NCBI RefSeq assembly: GCF_000204055.1
Contig: NW_006768818.1
Location: 395,526 to 459,525 of the forward strand
Length of the DNA: 64,000 nucleotides
DNA from: Melampsora larici-populina 98AG31
Lineage: Eukaryota > Basidiomycota > Pucciniomycetes > Pucciniales > Melampsoraceae
Direction: 5' to 3'
Shown: positions 13,454 to 23,513 of the stretch, piece after piece
Numbering within the stretch: position 1 is the first letter of the stretch
How the letters are laid out: each line of letters opens with the position of its first letter
Notes under the pieces: model-generated
What the model was told of the DNA's origin: nothing
Databases searched by the model: none
The model's input: the letters and a program-made list of their open reading frames with translations, nothing else
Translations under genes and position numbers: made by a program

Positions 13454-16400
13454 TCACACTCTCTTATGCGCTCTATACTTCCGCAGTATGGCTGAAGAAT
13501 TAGGTATGTCTTTTGCTTCTAACCATTTGTCTTCATCCGCGTGCTTTCCTTTGAACCTTGCTAGGTATAAACGAGTGTCTCTGCCGTTCAGTCTGACAAG
13601 TTTCTCCTGTATTACAGATTTAATAGCTCCCACCGGCTCTTCTTCAACGGGTAGTTCCGGCTCCGGCGGTTGTTCCCTGTTAGGGAACTTATCTTTGTCA
13701 GACGATTCATACTTTTTCAACAGCGACACTGGGAAAGTGGGGTGCTTCCGCGCAATCGCTCCGGTCGGAATAACTTCCACAGCATTGCTGCCGTGTAGCG
13801 CTTTTATGACATATGGTCCAATAAATGGATCCCTCAGTTTCCTTGGCCCCTTGAGGTTCGTGAAGTGTGCTGTAGAGATTAGTACCAAGTCTCCTACTTG
13901 GAAGCTTGGTTCTTGGTGTGTCTTATCCCATCTTGATTTGTTGTACTCCACTGAGGCTTGAATGCACTCTGTCGCGTGTTGTCGCGCTTTTTCAAGCATG
14001 TGGTGAAAGCTAACAGATGTCGGGTGGAAGGTAGAGTCCTTTGGACGTAGTAGTTTACTTGGTGTTCGGATGTTAAAACCTCGCTCGATCTCGAAGGGCG
14101 ATTTCCCTGTGGTGCTGTGCGTGCTAGTATTATATGCTATCTCCAGTGCTGGTAAGAGACTCTTCCAGTCATGTGTATAGCCGTCGGGGTCCTTGAATTC
14201 CAACCCAAATCCGCAATACGTTCGGATCAGGGATTGCATGCTTTGGATCATCCGCTCTGCGAGTCCGTCTGTTTGCGCGTGGTGGGCGGTTGACATTGCT
14301 AATTTTGTCCCAGAAAGACTAAAAAGACCTTTCCAGAAATCCGAGGTGAATTTAGGGTCTCGGTCACTGATGATGACCCTAGGGAGACCCGAATCACATA
14401 CTATCCGTTCCCAGAATAGCATTGCTACATCCATGGCTGTCGCGTCTTTATGGCACGGCAAAAACCTGCATCTCTTTGAAAATCTATCCACCACGACTAA
14501 CACGCAGTCGACATTGTCGTGTCCCGCTGGAGGAAGCCCGCTTACAAAGTCCATGTTTATGACTTCCCAGGGGACTGTGGGTTCGTCTATTTTCTGAAGA
14601 AGTCCCAGTCTTTTCCCAGTAGCTTTATTCGATTTTTGGCATCTGTCGCAAGATGCCACGTACTGCTCCGTCAGCGTCCTCCATTCCGGCCACCAGGCCG
14701 TTTGCTTGACCCGGTCAATGGTCCTATCGGTACACAGGTGTCCTGCCATGATATCGTCGTGGCAAATTTTTAATATGTCTGTCTTCATATCCGTGGATGT
14801 GATCACCATCACGCAGGAGTGTTTCTCCCGATGATACAGTACGCCGCTGAGTAAGGTGAATCGTCCTTCATCAAAGGATTTTTTCCACTTTCCGTCTAAC
14901 GTTGTTGACAGGGGCAAGTTCTTGTGATCTTGCTTCAGAATTTCGATAAGTTTCATGGTATTTGGCTCCAACATGTAGTCTTCTTTGACTTTATCAAAGA
15001 ATTCGTCTGAGAGATCGCAAATGCTGATCCCCATAATGTGGAGGTCTCTCGTACTGTCTTCAGGATCCCATGCTGGGTTTTGCGCGTCGTTGTTAAGTGC
15101 CATGCGGCTAAGTGCGTCGGCATTTTCATGCTTCCTCCCTTCTCGGTGTGTGATGGTCATGCACGACCTGTACTCTTGGATGGCTATTTGCCAACGCAAC
15201 ATGTGCCTATTAGGCGTTTTCATATTTAGCAAGGATTTCAAGGCCGTACAATCTGTAATTACTTCGAAATTTGCACCATCAAGGTAGTAATGGAATTTTT
15301 CCAGGGCCCAGACTAGGCATAAATTCTCAAGTTGTGTCGCTCCGTAGTTCAACTCAGACTGTTTCAATTTCCTCGAGATACAACTAATCAGTCCCTCTAC
15401 TGGTTTGCCGTTGATGACTTGGGTTTGTTGTAGAGTTGCTCCCAGCCCGTCAAAACTGGCGTCAACGTAGACCTTAAACGGAAGCTTGAAATCTGCATGG
15501 AGCAAGAAAGGTGCTTCTGTAAGCTTTTGTTTCAGTGCTTTCCATGAAGCTACTCTATCCTCGGTCATCTCAAAAGTAACACCTTTTTGTAAGAGTTTGT
15601 ACAACGGTCCACTTACTTTGGCGAAGCCTTCCAAGTGCGACCTATAGTAATTCGCGAATCCCAAGAAGGATTGCACCTCTTTCACCGATTGTGGTATGGG
15701 CAGCTTGAGGACTGCTGCGACTTTATTCTGATCTACTGCGATCCAAAGTCCTGAGACCACATGTCCCAACGCTTTCAGCTCTTGGAAGGCAAAGTTGGTC
15801 TTATTCAACGAGATCGTCAAACCCATCCGGATTAGTCGTTTAAAGACCCACTCTAGTTTGACCAAGTGTTCTTCCCAGGTCTTGGAAAAAACTATAATAT
15901 CGTCGATGTAAACTATCATCCATCCTTCACTTAACTCGGCCGCGAATTCTGTGTCCATAGTTCGTTGAAAATGTGATGGCGCTGTCTTAATTCCCATTGG
16001 CATTTTCAAGAACTCGTGAATTCCCCTATGCGAGATAATCCTAAGGTATTTTCTACTCTGTTTCTCCACCACGTTCTGATGGAAGCTTTTCATCGCATCC
16101 ATCGTCGTAATGTACAGCGCCTCGCTAAGGTTTGTCAAGCAGTGATGGATCCTAGGCATCGGGTACCTGTCTGGAACCGTAAAGGTGTTCAGCGCTCTGA
16201 AGTCACCGCACATGCGTGACTTTCCATTATGCCACACAATGATAACGGGGGTTGTAATATCTACCTCCTCATCCGCGCCTACTTTCCGTATAATCTGCAG
16301 GCGGAGTAGTTCGTCAATGTGTTTATCGATTTCGTCCCTGCTCCTGGGACTCGCGGGATAAGCTTGCTTTTTCAGCACTGGTGGGTATGGTTTATCCACC

Positions 16401-19400
16401 GTGAGCTTAATTGTCATCTCATGACCTTTGATTGTCCCTATTGGGTTCTCGCCGTATGCAAACGCTTTTTTATGGGATCTCACTAGTTTATTCAGGTCGT
16501 TTAGCTCTGACGCTTTCAATCTTGGGGATATATTGCATAGGTTGTACGCTTTCTCGAATTCTTTATCCGTGTCCTGCGTAATCGCTTCTATACGATTCTC
16601 TCTAAGGGAGTTCAGAAGAAATTTCTTTTTCTTGTTTTCATTGCCTATAGTAAAGTATTTCTCCTTGCTATGGACAATATCTATCCCGTACAATCGCAAA
16701 TACTCGCCTCCTAGGATTAGATAGTTAGATGTTGCATTGTCCATCACCACGAACTCAGGTTGAATCCGAATGGATCCCAATCTGTGTGGAAAAGTGAGTG
16801 GTAACTCTATCACTCCCAGAGGCGTAAGGCTTGTACTGCATCCTCTGAAGGTCATTCTGCTCGGAGGCATGATCCTATCTTCCCATCCCGGAAGGATTCT
16901 CGACAAGTATTTTTTACCTACAATGGAACACGCGGCGCCGCTATCGAGCAGGACATGTACCTTCGACTTGTTTTCTAGCAATGCTGGTGTTACACAGTGG
17001 TCCCCTAATGTATGGGCTTTGCCCTTCTCTGGCTTCGACATCATCAGTCTCGCATCTGAAACCTGCTTAGACGCTTCATCCCACTCCTGGGGTATTGCTG
17101 CTTGTGACTGAAGCTCAGCGATGTCTAGGTTCCCATCGGGTTCCACTGTTATAGTGGCTATTTCGCTTGTCCCTTCTGAAGAGGAGTAACACGGCGATAA
17201 TTCATATTCTCTCTCAAGCGATCCAATGTAACATCGTGGGTTATATCCCAGATGAAGCGTAAATCCGAATTCGCTCAAATCTCTGCTTCCTAGTACCAGA
17301 TAATCTATATGTTGATCCGTGGTCACTACAAATTTAGTCATAAGCAGACAAGGGTTCCAAGTGTGTTCGATTTTAATAGGAAGGGCTAGTTCTCCCAGTA
17401 TTTCCGAATCGTAATCCTGATTCTCAATCGCGGTTGAACGGGTGTCCGCCGCCCATGTTCGCCAACATACGTTCAGCACTCTGGTAGAGGCCATCGAAGG
17501 TCTCAGACCTGTGTCCAACAACATCTTACATCGGATACCGTTCACGGAGACCGTCAAAAAGGTTCTTGTTTCTGGCACATCCAGTATCGTTCTGGGTATT
17601 TCTATAGGAGGAGCAGTTGAAATCGCGTTTTCCGAGATCCGTAAGTTGGTAGCGAGCTGCTGTAGGGTTATCCCCGCGCTTTCTGTAAGTGTATTTTCTA
17701 CATCCAACGTGTTTCCTGTATGGCTTTCGGTTTCTGAGATATTCAGATCTTCGGCTATCCTGAACATGTCTACGTTCCCTACACAGAAGTCAACGTCCTC
17801 CTCTTCCGTCGTGCTCTCGGAGTCTTGTGACCTACTTCCTTGTAGCTCACCTTCATCGCTGATCTGCGGTTCCGCATCCACTGCGTTGATCTTTTTCTCG
17901 AATGAGAACTTCTTCCCGTCTTTTGTTTTAAAGGGTGGCTTTTTGCCTTCTCCATTCTCTGGTTTCCCGTCCTTACCTCCGCGGTAGTCTCTGTTTCTAT
18001 ACTCTTTGTTACTATAATTCTTATAGTCTCTGAATTTCGAGTTGCCAAGCTGGACCTGCTTGATGTTTTCCGCTTTCTTAAAGCGACGGCCGATGGAGGT
18101 GTGCGTTACCACATCTTCAAAGATGTTGACAAACGCTTCGAAGTCCGAATATTCGCGTATCCTGGACTGAACTGCGTGTTCTATATCGCCGTCGCATAGA
18201 CCTAAAATCTTATCAATTTGTTCTCTAACGCTCAGCGTGGGCCAAGCCGCTTCCATTCTCCTTCTCTGGAGTAGGAGCCATGCTACCGGCTTGTCTTTAT
18301 GTTCCCAGCTGAACACATCTCGGTCGAAAGCTGTACTCATTTTCCTTTTCCATAGGGGTGTCCCAAAATGCTCTTTGATGATCTCGCGCCACTCGGGCCA
18401 ACTACGTGCGCCTACTGCTTTCCGCTTGTTGGTATACCAAGCTCTTGCTGAGTCTGTCAAGATGATACCTAGCTTACACGTGATAAGGTGATCTGGCATT
18501 TTTGAATCTTCCGCGTTATTGTCGATCCATTCGATCCATTCCAAATGATTGTATTCTCCTTCTCCGGAAAATTTTGGCCAATCTTTGGCCGGGAGGTAAT
18601 CCTTCCTCATTTGCTTCACAATATCCGCATCCGGAGACGCGTTATTCGCTTGGACTGGGAGTGTTGTGTCCCTGTCATACCCTTCCATTGTGCGCCGGTG
18701 GTTTGTTACTAGCTCGTGAGCAAAAGGATTATTACTTAGTGATGGTCCCTTATCGAACACACCGTTAGGTTCCGGTAACTGTTCTTCGCTGTCTTTTTTA
18801 GCGGTTGATTTGTCCAGCATCGATACTATCCTGGACACATTCCTATTGGTAGCTAGATTCATCTGAGCTTGCTCATCGAATTTTTCCCCTAATCTACACA
18901 TCAGCTCCCCCAAATGGTGGCTATGCGTTTCAATCAGTTGCTGATTCGTAACCACCTGGTTGATTAGCAATCTTTCGATTTCGTCTTGATGTTTGGTCCA
19001 TGCCGCACCTACATCCGCACAGCTGCATTTAAACATGATTATCGTTTCTTTGATATCCTCAAAGTTTACACTCATCTCGTCGTTCAGGATGTTCAAACAA
19101 AAATCCCATTTTTCGTTCAATTTGGATATACCTTCGTTGAACTTTTCTTCCATGATTTTCTGCATTGTTGCGAACCTTGTATCTAGGTCTTCCTGATGGT
19201 CTTTCCATGAGTGGATGGACTCTGCCGATAAGCTTTCTGTTTGTAGTCTTAGCTTCTTAAATTTCTCGCTAAGGCTAAAATTTTTATCTTGTGAAATGGG
19301 ACTTAGGTCATGCGACGTATTTCTCAGAAGGCCTGGTAACACGAAAGGGGACGCTCTTGTTTTAGCGTCCGCTATCCCTGTATCCTCAAGTTTCCTCACG

Positions 19401-19654
19401 TGCTCTGTCTTCTTGGCTTCGGCAGGTGCGTGGGTTTTCGCATGAAAAGGCTCAATTTCTCTCATGTTCTCACTAAGGCTCACGCTCTTTGGCTCGGTCA
19501 TCGTTTTGGGTCTCATTTCTAAAGCATTTGTTCTTCTGTTCAGGCGTGTAGGAACGGTAAATACAGGGACAACAAGTTTTGGGGGTACAACTTCGCTAAT
19601 TATACGGTGCGATGAAAGAAAAGGACTTGGTGTCATAAGCACTGTATTACTCAT
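13454..19654 (-). CDS. Gag-Pol polyprotein of Ty3/gypsy chromovirus
   Basis: The frame is open from 20329, but I start it at the ATG at 19654, giving 2066 aa, because the part before that overlaps a better upstream frame (19651-20603). Domains in order: a coiled-coil-like gag lead; capsid-like KDWPKFSGEGEYNHLEWIEW (near 18590) without an obvious CCHC knuckle; a first retropepsin-like LLDTGLRPS (near 17510); a second, LLDSGAACSIV (near 16945); reverse transcriptase with VYIDDIIVFS (near 15910); RNase H with YVDAS (near 15460); integrase with an HHCC zinc motif (HDDIMAGH ... CDRCQ), DFVSG, SDRDPKF and DGLAERM; and a C-terminal chromodomain-like YLARFKGKHADEDKWLEA. It mediates reverse transcription and integration of the element. 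No frameshift or stop was seen. Confidence 0.9.
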   Translation of the reverse strand: MSNTVLMTPSPFLSSHRIISEVVPPKLVVPVFTVPTRLNRRTNALEMRPKTMTEPKSVSLSENMREIEPFHAKTHAPAEAKKTEHVRKLEDTGIADAKTRASPFVLPGLLRNTSHDLSPISQDKNFSLSEKFKKLRLQTESLSAESIHSWKDHQEDLDTRFATMQKIMEEKFNEGISKLNEKWDFCLNILNDEMSVNFEDIKETIIMFKCSCADVGAAWTKHQDEIERLLINQVVTNQQLIETHSHHLGELMCRLGEKFDEQAQMNLATNRNVSRIVSMLDKSTAKKDSEEQLPEPNGVFDKGPSLSNNPFAHELVTNHRRTMEGYDRDTTLPVQANNASPDADIVKQMRKDYLPAKDWPKFSGEGEYNHLEWIEWIDNNAEDSKMPDHLITCKLGIILTDSARAWYTNKRKAVGARSWPEWREIIKEHFGTPLWKRKMSTAFDRDVFSWEHKDKPVAWLLLQRRRMEAAWPTLSVREQIDKILGLCDGDIEHAVQSRIREYSDFEAFVNIFEDVVTHTSIGRRFKKAENIKQVQLGNSKFRDYKNYSNKEYRNRDYRGGKDGKPENGEGKKPPFKTKDGKKFSFEKKINAVDAEPQISDEGELQGSRSQDSESTTEEEDVDFCVGNVDMFRIAEDLNISETESHTGNTLDVENTLTESAGITLQQLATNLRISENAISTAPPIEIPRTILDVPETRTFLTVSVNGIRCKMLLDTGLRPSMASTRVLNVCWRTWAADTRSTAIENQDYDSEILGELALPIKIEHTWNPCLLMTKFVVTTDQHIDYLVLGSRDLSEFGFTLHLGYNPRCYIGSLEREYELSPCYSSSEGTSEIATITVEPDGNLDIAELQSQAAIPQEWDEASKQVSDARLMMSKPEKGKAHTLGDHCVTPALLENKSKVHVLLDSGAACSIVGKKYLSRILPGWEDRIMPPSRMTFRGCSTSLTPLGVIELPLTFPHRLGSIRIQPEFVVMDNATSNYLILGGEYLRLYGIDIVHSKEKYFTIGNENKKKKFLLNSLRENRIEAITQDTDKEFEKAYNLCNISPRLKASELNDLNKLVRSHKKAFAYGENPIGTIKGHEMTIKLTVDKPYPPVLKKQAYPASPRSRDEIDKHIDELLRLQIIRKVGADEEVDITTPVIIVWHNGKSRMCGDFRALNTFTVPDRYPMPRIHHCLTNLSEALYITTMDAMKSFHQNVVEKQSRKYLRIISHRGIHEFLKMPMGIKTAPSHFQRTMDTEFAAELSEGWMIVYIDDIIVFSKTWEEHLVKLEWVFKRLIRMGLTISLNKTNFAFQELKALGHVVSGLWIAVDQNKVAAVLKLPIPQSVKEVQSFLGFANYYRSHLEGFAKVSGPLYKLLQKGVTFEMTEDRVASWKALKQKLTEAPFLLHADFKLPFKVYVDASFDGLGATLQQTQVINGKPVEGLISCISRKLKQSELNYGATQLENLCLVWALEKFHYYLDGANFEVITDCTALKSLLNMKTPNRHMLRWQIAIQEYRSCMTITHREGRKHENADALSRMALNNDAQNPAWDPEDSTRDLHIMGISICDLSDEFFDKVKEDYMLEPNTMKLIEILKQDHKNLPLSTTLDGKWKKSFDEGRFTLLSGVLYHREKHSCVMVITSTDMKTDILKICHDDIMAGHLCTDRTIDRVKQTAWWPEWRTLTEQYVASCDRCQKSNKATGKRLGLLQKIDEPTVPWEVINMDFVSGLPPAGHDNVDCVLVVVDRFSKRCRFLPCHKDATAMDVAMLFWERIVCDSGLPRVIISDRDPKFTSDFWKGLFSLSGTKLAMSTAHHAQTDGLAERMIQSMQSLIRTYCGFGLEFKDPDGYTHDWKSLLPALEIAYNTSTHSTTGKSPFEIERGFNIRTPSKLLRPKDSTFHPTSVSFHHMLEKARQHATECIQASVEYNKSRWDKTHQEPSFQVGDLVLISTAHFTNLKGPRKLRDPFIGPYVIKALHGSNAVEVIPTGAIARKHPTFPVSLLKKYESSDKDKFPNREQPPEPELPVEEEPVGAIKSVIQEKLVRLNGRDTRLYLARFKGKHADEDKWLEAKDIPNSSAILRKYRAHKRV

Positions 19655-20603
19655 TGTTGGGGTTCCTTGGGGTTCTCCTGATGTTGCTTTGGGTGATTCT
19701 TGCCCTTGTTCTTCGAGCCCTTGATGCCTTTCATGGCTCGGTAGTACGCTCGGCTGAATGACAACATTTGTTGCATGTTGCGGGCTTCTTCCTCTGCTTG
19801 AGGAGGTTTCTGGTACGGGGCGTTGTTCGAACGTTGGGTTTGGGTTCTCGAGGGTCCGGCCGTTGAGGATGCTTGCGCCGGAGGGGGAGGTGTTTGTTTG
19901 ACATGCTGGTCCCGTCCGATGAAGCCGTTGTGGGTTCTCGCTAGCAACTTCTGCTCCTCCACGAATGGATCCCACTGCGTGTTCATCACTTTCTTGAACT
20001 CGTCCCCCATCAAGATCACCAAGGTCTCGTGAGTTGACTTCCACAATTTCAGATAGATCATGATACTGCGGGTGTTGTTGGGGTTCGAGGTCTGAGCGCT
20101 GAGCCAATTCTGGAAGTTGTGGTCGTGCAGCTTCATGATCTGTTGTACCTGAGCTTTGTCCTGCTCCACTTGCAAGTCCGGTGGTGGATGCTCTGCTGGG
20201 TGGTCTGAATCCATGAGGACGTCTTGGTTGGCTGCCAACGGAGTTGGATCGACGGATTGAGTCACTGTAGTTTGGCCGTCCGACGGTTTCTTCAAGATCT
20301 TTAACCCGGCTAGACTTTCTGGGTGCCATGGTAAGAAGATTTCGTAATTGGATTAGAAATGGTAGAGTATCAAACTAAAAGGAGTCTATCTTCGATCTTT
20401 TGACGAAGAAAAAACGGAAAAAAAAGAACGGTCCTGAACCAGTACTTACTAGTCACCCCTGTGGCTGTAGTAATCGGTATCTCCCCAGTACTCGGTGTGG
20501 AGGTAGGGGTCTGGACTGCGTTGCCTTGGTCGCTCGTCGACGATGAGGTGGGGGTTATTTCTCCCTCCTGGTGGACCGGGGTCTGCTGCGTTGACTTGTG
20601 CAC
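19651..20603 (-). CDS. upstream ORF1 of the Ty3/gypsy element (probable Gag-type protein), spliced
   Basis: Exon 20450-20603 and exon 19651-20318 join through a GTAAGT donor, a CTAAT branch-like site and a CAG acceptor to give 273 aa. It starts MHKSTQQTPVHQ and ends NPKEPQQ. The first part is Ser/Thr/Pro-rich. A helical middle (HDHNFQNWLSAQ ... YLKLWKSTHETL ... FKKVMNTQWDPFVEEQ) is followed by a Gln/Lys-rich basic tail, as in nucleic-acid-binding Gag proteins. No known domain was recognised. The composition is more protein-like than the overlapping alternative frame. Its stop overlaps the start of the polyprotein (ATGA at 19651-19654). The intron is a prediction. Confidence 0.55.
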
Positions 20604-20942
20604 TTAGTACACAGCGTCAAAAGGAACGGCGAGAGAAGGAAACGAAAGGCAACAAGCGAAAAAAAGTATGTGTTTTTTTTTTTTAGGATAAAAAAAAAAG
20701 GTAGTTTTTAATCAGACTTTTTTTTTTTATTGTTGAAAGAAAGAACGAAAATTTAAAATAACTAACTCGAGCGTGTTTTCAAGTTCGGTAAGTAGCTCTC
20801 TGATTTGGTTCCAGATCTCTCTGAGTTCCGCTATCCTTTCTTCGGTGGTGAAGTTTCGTAACGGAATTTTGAAAACCTAAAAAAGGGAGTAGTAACTAAA
20901 CTTTCTGTGTCTTGGGTTTCTACGCACGATGAGGCCCCCAAT
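20604..20942 (-). other. leader of the retrotransposon with primer-binding-like site
   Basis: Non-coding leader between the 5' LTR and ORF1 in minus orientation. TGGGGGCCTCATCG (about 20928-20941) follows the LTR and begins with the TGG expected opposite a tRNA CCA end. The rest has long A and T runs. Confidence 0.5.
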
Positions 20943-22069
20943 TGTCAGGGTGGCAAGTCTCTATATGAGCCTGTAAGGTCTAGACTTACTAGGTTCGAGG
21001 CCCTGACTGCTATTTCTCTGGTTACGAGGAATAGGTATGGTAGTAACACTACAAGATGTTTCACAAGGGATATCGAGACGGGTAAGTACTCTAATCCTTC
21101 AGCGTGATTTTGGAGAGATAGCGGCTTACCGAGGTTTTCGGTTGAAGGTTGGTCACACCTAAGCCGGTTCGGATCCTACTAGACAAGTCTAGAAGGTAGC
21201 CTGTTGGGAACAGGGATCTCGTCAGCTGAGCGATGACGGATCAAGATCAATAGACCAGAAGAATTCCAACTAACTAGTAGAAGGATGGAGCCTTATCCAG
21301 GCGTGGACTTCGAGCTGTTGGCTAGGATTAAGGACTGGGAAGCAGAGGCTCCGGAGGCGATAATCCAAGGGAACTAACAGGAATACGGACAGATAAGGGG
21401 CTTCAGTATGAAGCAGAGAACTGATTAGATAAGCGTAGGGGAAAGGATTTCCTCAGGCTTCAGGATCAAGAGTGGAACTAACGGGTGATTCTAAAGATTC
21501 TAGAAAACGAGTATAGTTGGGCTCTTGACAGGTGTTTTCGGGATAGAAAGATCTATACGAAAGTAAGTAAGTTGAATCAGATGCCTTCTCTTCTTCCTGT
21601 CGAGAAGGTCGTATTTATACCCTTTCTCTCGACTGCCAGCTTGTGGTTGCTGATATGCTGCGTTTGAACTTGCTTCGTGGGCGCCCACGTTAGTTAGTTG
21701 GTTGGTAGGAACGGCTCCTGTTGCCTCATCTGTTTGAAGGACATTAGGTCGAGAGGCTCGTCGTCTCTTCTACGGCTGTTGATTTCATCTCAGCCTCCTT
21801 CCCTTTTGGGAAGGGTGACTTATGTCTTGTACTCGTGCTAGGGGCCTTGGAGTCTTGTGGGTTTCACACTTGGTATTCCTTCGTGATGTGGTTCGCGGTC
21901 TTTGACACTAGACCTATAAGTTGTAATTCTTTCATTATGCTTTTATTGGGTTTGGGGTCTTTGAAACTAGACCTTAAGTTGTATCTATTTTTATGTTATT
22001 TATTAATTATTGCTCAATCTCTTCTTGGAGTACCTTTGGCTCTTCCATCGGAAGGCTCGGGTGCTGACA
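20943..22069 (-). repeat. long terminal repeat (5' LTR of the minus-strand element)
   Basis: 1127 bp from TGTCAGGG to GTGCTGACA, matching 12307-13433. It is followed on the plus strand by the AAATA target duplication. Confidence 0.92.
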
Positions 22070-22231
22070 AAATATATGATTTGAAAGATAATGAAATGAA
22101 GATTATAAATCAACTTTGATAGCCTTGATTACTAATAACTTCAATAATAATAGTGCCTTTGACCAAAAACTCGAGTTTTCACATAATTTTTAAATTTTTT
22201 GCTTAAGTAGAGATCTTGCTCACCACAACGT

Positions 22232-23113
22232 GTGAAAATGCTGAACATATCAAAGCCTTTGCCGACTTCAAGATGCGCAACCAATCTCTATTTGGCCTTC
22301 GCAGGAGGTTAAATCGGCCCCACACCAATCTTCACCTCGATCCTACTGCAATAATGATGGATGACACTGGCGAAGCAGACATCACCGAAAAAGCACTAAT
22401 GCTTGCCGACGTCGAGGAACGCGAGCACGAAAGCGCTCGAGATGGTGGCGAATCCAATAAATTCAAAAAACCTGTGATTATAGCACATAGTAAGACACAT
22501 AACAAGCAGCTGATGGTTGCACCTTGTGGGATGATCATCGCACGAAAGACGTTTTACAAATCCAAAGGAGTTTCCAAAGTGAAGGTACAGCAAAGCTTAC
22601 ATTCTCTTTTGATCATTCTATGTTTTGTTAATTGCTTCATTGATCATTCAACAGGACTGGATCCGAGAAGTATTCCCTAAAGAAATGCCACAGGTTGTAT
22701 TTTATGACAATGCGTGCGGGCTTTACTCTCATATACAAAGCAGCAAAGAAGATCGCGAAGCATTTCGCAACACCCTCCTCCCTGTCGACGCTTTCCACAT
22801 CAAGTCTCACAAGGACTCTCATAAAACCTGCAAAATCAACAACGACCCAGAACTTTTTCCAGAACTCAAAAGAGGTGGCAAGTGGAAATTCAATTCCTCA
22901 GCTGCAGAGATCATCAACACCTGGTTTGGAAGCTTTGATTCTATTTGTTGGAACATGACTCACACAAAGTACAATTTCTTTTTGGAAGAGATGATACTTT
23001 TACATAACGAGCGCTTGCTCGAAAGATTAAAAACCAAGAAAGGGATGGTTTTCTGCGGAAATGTTGATTATCAGACTTATACTAAGCCCACAGTCCCCGT
23101 AACAACAAGTTAG
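22232..23113 (+). pseudogene. KDZ transposase, C-terminal catalytic part
   Basis: Remainder of exon 4 (22232-22584) and exon 5 (22655-23113), continuing the frame broken at 10696. The join gives ...DSDTCENAEH..., the Cys/His continuation expected after CxC6. Then come a strand pair VIIAHSKTHNKQL and APCGMIIA, the KDZ core motif VVFYDNACGLYSHI, LPVDAFHIKSHKDSHKTC, the acidic SAAEIINTWFGSF and FFLEEMILLHNERL. The Asp of YDNAC and the Glu of SAAE are the likely metal ligands of the RNase H fold, by family analogy. It should cut and join the transposon ends, but is separated from its N-terminus by 11.5 kb of insertion. Confidence 0.8.
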
Positions 23114-23424
23114 ACTATTCATAAGTAGACTTCACATTTGCTTTATCCTTTGTTCATGTTGTCCATTTGCTACTCTTTTTGTTACAATCATCCGCGATAA
23201 CGTTTTTTTTTTCTGTGTAATTAAGTTGCCATGCCGTTTACTTGTTTGTAGTTCTCGTCCGTTTACTTGTTTGTACTTCTCATAAATGATGATCAACACA
23301 TGAACATGCGCAACTCATCCGCTGCAGGATCTTGCTTTTCACATTCTAGATGTCAAGTTCCGACAACTTACTTGCCATTTGAAAGCGATCACGGTCTTAC
23401 ACGGATAGACAATTCTTCACTCTT

Positions 23425-23479
23425 ACGGAAAGTGTGATGTCATACGGAAAGTGTGATGTCATAAGGAAAGTGTGATGCA
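23425..23479. repeat. three tandem 19-bp repeats upstream of the alpha-kinase-like gene
   Basis: The unit acggaaagtgtgatgtcat occurs at 23425-23443 and 23444-23462, with a partial third at 23463-23479, ending about 140 bp before the start codon. Each full unit holds TGATGTCA, close to a bZIP/CRE-type site. A regulatory role is inference from position. Confidence 0.5.
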
Positions 23480-23513
23480 CTAACAAGCGTACGAGGTGGT
23501 CAATTGTATAAAG

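Larger units (their letters stand above)
12307..22069 (-). mobile_element. Ty3/gypsy chromovirus LTR retrotransposon, full length
   Basis: Two 1127-bp LTRs (12307-13433 and 20943-22069) flank a gag-pol region read on the minus strand. The target duplication AAATA is at 12302-12306 and 22070-22074. Beside the 5' LTR (on the minus strand) a TGGGGGCCTCATCG primer-binding-like site starts 2 nt after the LTR. Next to the other LTR is a polypurine-like GGTTGGGGAG. The pol frame is uninterrupted and the LTRs are almost identical, so the insertion is recent and may be competent. Confidence 0.92.
10697..22227. mobile_element. TG...CA element (solo LTR or non-autonomous LTR element) inside the transposase
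   Basis: It begins TGTAGAACTT (10697) and ends CTCACCACA (22227), and is flanked by the 4-bp direct repeat ACGT (10693-10696 and 22228-22231). Without the nested retrotransposon it is about 1.76 kb, AT-rich, with no open frame of note. TG/CA ends and a short duplication suit a solo LTR or a TRIM-like element. The exact joining of the transposase reading frame across it supports these borders. Confidence 0.65.

Noticed and set aside
14193..19724. Many plus-strand frames of 60-180 codons
   Set aside because: Antisense shadows of the Ty3/gypsy polyprotein.
19655..20329. First 225 codons of the long retrotransposon frame starting MAPRKSSRVK
   Set aside because: They overlap ORF1 in another register. 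Their Arg/Ser/Gly/Pro-rich composition looks like a shadow, and the ATGA overlap gives a better start.
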